Shown here in pieces: positions 33,499 through 38,158 of a DNA stretch of 38,158 nt. Under the pieces are notes generated by a model. That model did no database searches, was not told the DNA's origin, and worked only from the letters and a program-made list of their open reading frames with translations. The position numbers and the translations under genes are program-made. This DNA is from Merdibacter massiliensis (GTDB lineage Bacteria; Bacillota_I; Bacilli_A; Erysipelotrichales; Erysipelotrichaceae). The stretch is from contig NZ_LT699710.1 of NCBI RefSeq assembly GCF_900155395.1, forward strand, positions 1 through 38,158, given 5' to 3'. Every line of letters begins with the position of its first letter. Position 1 is the stretch's first letter.

Positions 33499-33957
33499 AT
33501 GATAATCATAGATGGAAAGGAAGATATAGAAACGATTCGCCAGTTAATCAATGAATATACGGTCCAATTAGGGAGAGATCTGTCTTTTCAACATTTAGAG
33601 GAAGAATTGCAGGATCCTGCTAAAAAATACGCAGCTCCCAATGGTGAAATTCTGCTGGCGGTGGAAAATGGCAAGCCGTGCGGGATGGTTGCTTATCATC
33701 GTCTTGACCATACAGTATGTGAGATGAAACGTTTATATGTACGAAAGGAAGTTCGTCAGCAAGGAATTGGTAAAGAACTTGTGGCACATATTTTGAAACG
33801 AGCAAAAGCAGCAGGATACAAAAAAATGGTGTTAGATACGATCGTACCGCTGCATGTAGCCATTCATTTATATAAAACATTCGGATTTACGACATGCGAA
33901 GCATACTATGATAATCCTATGGTGGATGTCATCTACATGTCTAAAGAATTAAAATAG
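33499..33957 (+). CDS. GNAT-family N-acetyltransferase
   Basis: The 152-residue enzyme has the acetyl-CoA-binding motif A MKRLYVRKEVRQQGIGKELVAHIL near residues 76-98 (quoted piecewise) and motif B around YKTFGFTTCEAYYDNP. GNAT enzymes acetylate small molecules, peptides or proteins; the target is unknown. ATAGGAGGG directly precedes the ATG. The short gap to the helicase gene contains a separate extended -10 promoter, so they need not be cotranscribed. Confidence 0.9.
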   Translation: MIIIDGKEDIETIRQLINEYTVQLGRDLSFQHLEEELQDPAKKYAAPNGEILLAVENGKPCGMVAYHRLDHTVCEMKRLYVRKEVRQQGIGKELVAHILKRAKAAGYKKMVLDTIVPLHVAIHLYKTFGFTTCEAYYDNPMVDVIYMSKELK

Positions 33958-33969
33958 ATTCTGGATCCA

Positions 33970-33978
33970 TGCTATAAT
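33970..33978 (+). promoter_or_regulatory. Extended -10 promoter of the SNF2 gene
   Basis: TGC-TATAAT, 20 bases before the chosen start, with the ribosome-binding site in between. A partial -35 TTAAAA is 18 bases up, inside the acetyltransferase end. Confidence 0.6.
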
Positions 33979-33997
33979 CAAAAAAGGAGGGATGTTC

Positions 33998-36900
33998 ATG
34001 CGTATATTAAGTACCGAAATTGAAGAGCTGTCTAAAAGACAAAGTAATTATGCATCTGCTTCCCGCATGCAGATACAAGATATGCTGCGCTCTTTGTCAA
34101 TTGAAGAACAATATGGACATCTTTTTGTACACGGCAGTTTGATCCACGGCGGTCATCTATGTAATTTTGAATTAGAAATTTCAGCATATGGTGAAATACT
34201 GGATCATTACTGCAGCTGCCCTTATCATGAAAAAGAGGATGCATGCGGACATATCATCGCTCTTTGTCAATATCTTGCTTTGCGTGAGTATAAACTACCT
34301 TATCATTTGGATGTTGCAGATGAACAAAGAAAAAGATGGAAAGACTATAAAGAACAGTTGCATCAGATTGCCATACATCAAAAACAGAAAGAGTCGCATC
34401 AATGGTTATATTCAGAAGGAGTCAAACAGTTTTCTTTCGAAGAGCCAAATAAAGAAAAGAAGAGTATTTCTTTATATCTGGATCTAAATCAGACGATAAG
34501 CTTACATGGAAATGCCTGTATAGTAAACGTACGGATTCGTCAGAAAAAGGAACGTCTCTATGTAGTGCGTGATCTTTATCAATTTTTGGACCATATTCAG
34601 AATGAAGCTTTTCACAGTTATGGTAAAGGGCTGCAGTTTGTGCATAGCATCGAGGCGTTTGATGATGCAAGTCAATCTATTCTCTATTTTTTGCGTTATT
34701 TATATTTACATAGCCAAACGATCATGAATCATCGTTCATTTCTTTTGAAGGGACAAGAAATGGATGCTTTGGTCAAGCTGTTATTAACATTACCTAAAGA
34801 ATATTGTAATTATCGTGTAATTAAAAAAACAATACAATTGCACCTGCAATTGAGTGTGCAAAAAAGCCATACACAGATTGCTCTTTTGTATGCGGCAGAT
34901 GAAAATGGACGTATTATTTCAAATCCATTGTCTTCGAAACAAGGCTTGTATGAAATGGATGAAAGTGAAAAAGTTTTATATCATTACCAAGGGGATGATG
35001 ACGGGCTTGTTTTGAACCTCTATCATGAATTGATGCAGAATAAGGAACTGTTGCTGGACCAAAGCGACTTATCGCAATTCTACTATACCTATTTATGCGG
35101 TTTATCTGCTTATATCCAATGGCAGGGAAATCTTTCTTTGGATAGTATAGCCGTATTGGAAGATGCTGTCCATTTATATTTAGACATGGATGAAAGTCAA
35201 AACTACTTATGTGCTAAATTGATGCTTTTATACAAAGATCGATCTTGCTCCGCCTTTACATCTGCTAGGCAAAATGTTTCTTTTAAAGCGATAGCCATTA
35301 AAGAATATCTGATTGGATGGATCGATCATATGGGGGAAGATGGAACTGCTTATCTGAAAAATGAAGAACATTGGTCTGATATGATTGAGAAGATTACACA
35401 CGCTTTGCAGGATTATTGTCAGATTTATGTAAGCGATCGCTTGCGCCGTATTCGCCGCCCGCGTCAATTGTCTATGTCCGTTGGCGTTCATGTAGAAAAT
35501 AATTTATTATCATTACAGTTGGATACCGGTGATATTGATTTAAAAGAATTATCTTCAATCTTAAAAAGTTACCGCCGAAAAAAGAAATATTATCGATTGC
35601 GTAATGGAGAGATGTTGGATTTAAACAGTGAACCATTAAAAGAAGCGAATACATTGTTTGAACAACTGCATATCAGTGAGCAGCAGCTGCAGGAAGAGTC
35701 CATCGTATTACCGAGCTATCGACTGTATAACTTAGGCGTGTTAAGCGATGAACAAAAGCAGGTTCAATATGACCAGAAAACAATTCTTCATCAACAAAAG
35801 GAATTGATGAAACAAAGAGAGCCGTTTGCGATACCAGATGCGTTTCATCATCAATTGCGAGATTATCAGAAAACGGGTTTTCAATGGTTAAAAACACTGT
35901 CTTCTTATGGCTTTGGCGGTTTATTGGCAGATGATATGGGATTGGGAAAGACCATTCAGATCTTAGCTTATTTGAAAAGTGAACAAGATAAAGAAAAACA
36001 GAGCCTGGTCATCTGCCCTGCATCTTTATTGTTGAATTGGCAAGATGAGGCGAAGCGTTTTGTTCCGTCTTTGATCTGTGCTCCGATCTATGGAAATAAA
36101 CAAGAGCGTATGAAACGTTTAAAGAACGCGGATGGTGCAGATTTGATAATCACATCTTATGACTATTTAAAGCGAGATTTGGATTTGTATTTAGAACGTT
36201 CCTTTGACACTGTGATCTTAGATGAAGCACAATATATCAATAATCCCAGTACAAAAAATGCGCGATCTGTGAAAAAACTGCGATGTCGTCAACGTTTTGC
36301 GCTGAGCGGGACCCCTATTGAGAATACGTTGACAGAGTTGTGGTCGATTTTTGATTTCCTGCTGCCGGGCTATCTGTATGATCATTCTTATTTTTCTTCT
36401 GTATATGAAAAAGCAATCGTCAAAGAACAGGACGAACACATGACCATGCGTTTACAACAATTGGTCCGTCCATTTTTGTTGCGCAGAACAAAGCAAGAAG
36501 TGCTTAAAGAACTCCCGGATAAAGAAGAGCATACCTTATTTTTTGAATTTGAAAAAAAAGAAAAAGAACTGTATTTGGCAAATGCAACTAGGATGCGGGA
36601 ACAGATCGAAAAAGAATCCAATGCGCGCAATAACAGTATTGAGATTTTGTCTTTGATTACACGATTGCGCCAGTTATGTCTAGATGATCGTCTTGTATAT
36701 GAAAATATAGAATATAATTCCAGCAAATTGAGAGGCTGTATGGAATTGATCCAAAATTGCATTCGTGCCAAAAAGAAGATCCTATTATTTTCTTCTTTTA
36801 CATCGATGCTCGATTTGTTAAAAGAAGAATTAGATAAAGAGGGAATTTCATATTATCTTTTAACGGGATCGTTAGCAAAAGAAAAAAGACATTCTTATGT

Positions 36901-37231
36901 AGAAAAATTTCAAAAGGATGATACACCTGTCTTTTTGATTTCATTGAAAGCTGGAGGGACTGGTCTTAATCTGACCGCTGCAGAAGTTGTGATTCATTTT
37001 GATCCCTGGTGGAATTTATCTGCTCAGAATCAGGCAACGGATCGTGCCTATCGAATTGGTCAACACAATAACGTGCAAGTATATCAATTGATCATGAAAG
37101 GGACGATCGAAGAAAGAATACAAGAGCTGCAGAATAAGAAAAAAGATTTGGCAGATCTGTTTGTGTCAACACAAAGCGATAATCTATTGCGTTCAATGAG
37201 CAGAGAAGAGCTGCTTTCACTGTTTGAATAG
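33998..37231 (+). CDS. SWIM zinc-finger SNF2-family helicase/ATPase
   Basis: The 1077-residue protein has an N-terminal SWIM zinc finger with Cys72, Cys74, Cys83 and His85 (CSCPYHEKEDACGH), a large variable middle part to about 600, and a two-lobe Swi2/Snf2 ATPase. Motif I DDMGLGKT lies near 645-652, motif II DEAQ at 742-745, motif III LSGTPIEN and motif VI QATDRAYRIGQ at 1012-1022. Such proteins are common in Firmicutes chromosomes and are thought to move along DNA or displace proteins such as RNA polymerase. Some defence systems use similar ATPases, but no defence partners lie here. The start at 33998 has GGAGG seven bases upstream. Confidence 0.93.
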   Translation: MRILSTEIEELSKRQSNYASASRMQIQDMLRSLSIEEQYGHLFVHGSLIHGGHLCNFELEISAYGEILDHYCSCPYHEKEDACGHIIALCQYLALREYKLPYHLDVADEQRKRWKDYKEQLHQIAIHQKQKESHQWLYSEGVKQFSFEEPNKEKKSISLYLDLNQTISLHGNACIVNVRIRQKKERLYVVRDLYQFLDHIQNEAFHSYGKGLQFVHSIEAFDDASQSILYFLRYLYLHSQTIMNHRSFLLKGQEMDALVKLLLTLPKEYCNYRVIKKTIQLHLQLSVQKSHTQIALLYAADENGRIISNPLSSKQGLYEMDESEKVLYHYQGDDDGLVLNLYHELMQNKELLLDQSDLSQFYYTYLCGLSAYIQWQGNLSLDSIAVLEDAVHLYLDMDESQNYLCAKLMLLYKDRSCSAFTSARQNVSFKAIAIKEYLIGWIDHMGEDGTAYLKNEEHWSDMIEKITHALQDYCQIYVSDRLRRIRRPRQLSMSVGVHVENNLLSLQLDTGDIDLKELSSILKSYRRKKKYYRLRNGEMLDLNSEPLKEANTLFEQLHISEQQLQEESIVLPSYRLYNLGVLSDEQKQVQYDQKTILHQQKELMKQREPFAIPDAFHHQLRDYQKTGFQWLKTLSSYGFGGLLADDMGLGKTIQILAYLKSEQDKEKQSLVICPASLLLNWQDEAKRFVPSLICAPIYGNKQERMKRLKNADGADLIITSYDYLKRDLDLYLERSFDTVILDEAQYINNPSTKNARSVKKLRCRQRFALSGTPIENTLTELWSIFDFLLPGYLYDHSYFSSVYEKAIVKEQDEHMTMRLQQLVRPFLLRRTKQEVLKELPDKEEHTLFFEFEKKEKELYLANATRMREQIEKESNARNNSIEILSLITRLRQLCLDDRLVYENIEYNSSKLRGCMELIQNCIRAKKKILLFSSFTSMLDLLKEELDKEGISYYLLTGSLAKEKRHSYVEKFQKDDTPVFLISLKAGGTGLNLTAAEVVIHFDPWWNLSAQNQATDRAYRIGQHNNVQVYQLIMKGTIEERIQELQNKKKDLADLFVSTQSDNLLRSMSREELLSLFE

Positions 37232-37262
37232 TTGAGATGTAGAATGTACATCTCAACTTTTT
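37231..37262 (+). terminator. Terminator after the SNF2 gene
   Basis: An 11-pair stem (37231-37241 with 37247-37257) and five T. It begins at the last base of the stop codon. Confidence 0.88.
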
Positions 37263-37285
37263 CATATATATGAATGGTGATCGAT

Positions 37286-37951
37286 ATGTATATCAGACGT
37301 TGGTTGTTTCCCTTTCTTTTATTCTTGACAGCTATTATCATGAGCATGCAAGTGCTGGCTCAGCCATATGATTTGCCATTAGCCGATATGACGTTTATTG
37401 TGGACAGCGGACATGGCGGGAAAGACGATGGAGCACAACGCAGTGATGTAAAAGAAGATGATATCAATTTAGCAATTGCGAAAAAATTAAAAGCGAAACT
37501 GATTGAACAAGGAGCAAATGTCATCATGACAAGAGAAGGGGACTATGATTTATCCGGTGATGATACAAATAACCATAAGCAGGAAGATCTGAAACGCAGA
37601 GTGGAAATCATTAACAGTGGAATGGTGGATTATTTTATCAGCATCCATTTGAACGCTTTTACATCTGCAAGTGCAAAAGGAGCACAAGTTTTTTATCAGG
37701 AGAAGAATACAGAGAGCGAGAAATTAGCAGAGCAAATACAAGCACAATTAAAAGAGAATACGGGCAGTCATTTATCGGCAAAGATCGGAGATTATTATAT
37801 TTTAAAGAAACCTTCTGTTTCAGGTGTATTAGTTGAATGTGGTTTCTTGTCCAATGCAGAAGAAAGAGAGAAGTTAAATGAAGATGCTTATCAAGAACTG
37901 TTAGCTGAAACGATTACAAAGGGGGTTATCCAATATTTAACAAAAAAATGA
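37286..37951 (+). CDS. cwlD: N-acetylmuramoyl-L-alanine amidase (CwlD-like)
   Basis: The 221-residue secreted or membrane-anchored enzyme has one N-terminal helix (about 5-25) and an Amidase_3 domain that cuts the bond between muramic acid and the peptide stem. Zinc ligands fit His43 (DSGHGGKDDGA), Glu57 (VKEDDINL) and His121 (ISIHLNAF); the catalytic Glu184 is in VLVECGFLSN. The compact form without cell-wall-binding repeats resembles CwlD, needed for muramic lactam in spore cortex, but this does not prove sporulation. GGTGA lies five bases before the ATG at 37286; an ATG at 37274 is a possible alternative. The gene lies just before an rRNA operon. Confidence 0.85.
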   Translation: MYIRRWLFPFLLFLTAIIMSMQVLAQPYDLPLADMTFIVDSGHGGKDDGAQRSDVKEDDINLAIAKKLKAKLIEQGANVIMTREGDYDLSGDDTNNHKQEDLKRRVEIINSGMVDYFISIHLNAFTSASAKGAQVFYQEKNTESEKLAEQIQAQLKENTGSHLSAKIGDYYILKKPSVSGVLVECGFLSNAEEREKLNEDAYQELLAETITKGVIQYLTKK

Positions 37952-37980
37952 AGAAAAAGTAAAAAAAGAGATAAAAAGTG

Positions 37981-38009
37981 TTGACAATGTAAAAGATGGG
38001 TGATAATAT
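37981..38009 (+). promoter_or_regulatory. Strong promoter of a ribosomal RNA operon
   Basis: TTGACA (37981-37986), 17-base spacer, TAATAT (38004-38009). It is the only perfect -35 on the plus strand in the window, right before an rRNA-type leader. Confidence 0.8.
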
Positions 38010-38158
38010 AAACGAGCGCTTGCGGAGAGCAAGCTCGATCTTTGAAAACCAAACAGAGAAACGTCAATTCAAAAAAAAGAAGAAGGACGCAAGTCCGGAT
38101 AAGAAAAGAAAAGACGCTAGCAAAGAAAAGCGAAGCGTAAGAAATGAGCTAAACAAAC
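38010..38158 (+). other. Leader of a ribosomal RNA operon (16S lies beyond the window)
   Basis: A GC-rich hairpin (GAGCGCTTGC...GCAAGCTC, about 38013-38036) is followed by GATCTTTGAAAACCAAACAGAG, the typical Firmicutes pre-16S sequence, and a purine-rich stretch. No reading frame is present. The mature 16S start is not reached. Confidence 0.7.

Noticed and set aside
33998-37231. SNF2 helicase as the core of an anti-phage system
   Set aside because: No nuclease, methylase, protease or other typical partner lies next to it; its neighbours are an acetyltransferase and a cell-wall amidase, and single SWIM-SNF2 genes are common housekeeping genes in Firmicutes.
1-38158. CRISPR arrays, tRNA genes and insertion-sequence ends
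   Set aside because: No regularly spaced repeats, no cloverleaf-like genes and no transposase or terminal inverted repeats were found by reading; a tRNA cluster might follow beyond the right edge.

Overview
The window is a stretch of low-GC Firmicutes chromosome. Strong AAGGAGG-type ribosome-binding sites, TTGACA/TATAAT promoters, lipobox lipoproteins, a glmS ribozyme and a CwlD-like amidase all fit this. The gene set resembles Erysipelotrichaceae-type gut bacteria, but that placement is an inference from protein style and cannot be proved here. The first ~120 bases are GC-rich and foreign: they are the 3' end of a large serine recombinase, the edge of an integrated mobile element. The element abuts the 5'-less remnant of a uvrA-like gene, so this is an integration junction.

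Layout. 1-604: element end and uvrA remnant. 664-3479 (-): response regulator, sensor kinase and a PepSY lipoprotein in one operon. 3627-4277 (+): M50 membrane protease. 4390-6204 (-): glmS, with its self-cleaving ribozyme at 6400-6546. 6865-12115 (+): a branched-chain amino-acid ABC transporter, livJ-H-M-G-F, with an internal terminator after livJ and a CBS-CBS-ACT protein at the end. 12351-18000 (+): peptide transporter oppBCDFA. 18092-21996 (+): M24 peptidase, divergent guanylate kinase, EamA transporter and PLP aminotransferase. Together 6865-21996 looks like an amino-acid and peptide uptake and processing region.

22025-23824 (-): the most unusual gene, a single 599-residue ORF that joins a YhhQ/VUT-type queuosine-precursor transporter to a complete tRNA-guanine transglycosylase. 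Its start codon lies exactly where an extended -10 promoter would place the transcript start, so the mRNA is predicted to be leaderless. Active-site positions that set base specificity differ from the classical preQ1 enzyme.

23922-38158: membrane protein, CNNM/CBS protein, HAD phosphatase, lipoprotein, a CarD-like gene split by an in-frame TAA (-), a MerR regulator with a MATE pump, NrdI (-) behind a perfect palindromic operator, an ABC exporter, a GNAT acetyltransferase, a SWIM-SNF2 helicase, a CwlD-like amidase, and finally a strong promoter and leader typical of a ribosomal RNA operon running off the right edge.

Most units end in clear intrinsic terminators. Five promoters share the ten-base extended -10 form ATGYTATAAT. 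Start codons were reset wherever the ribosome-binding site lies inside a longer ORF.
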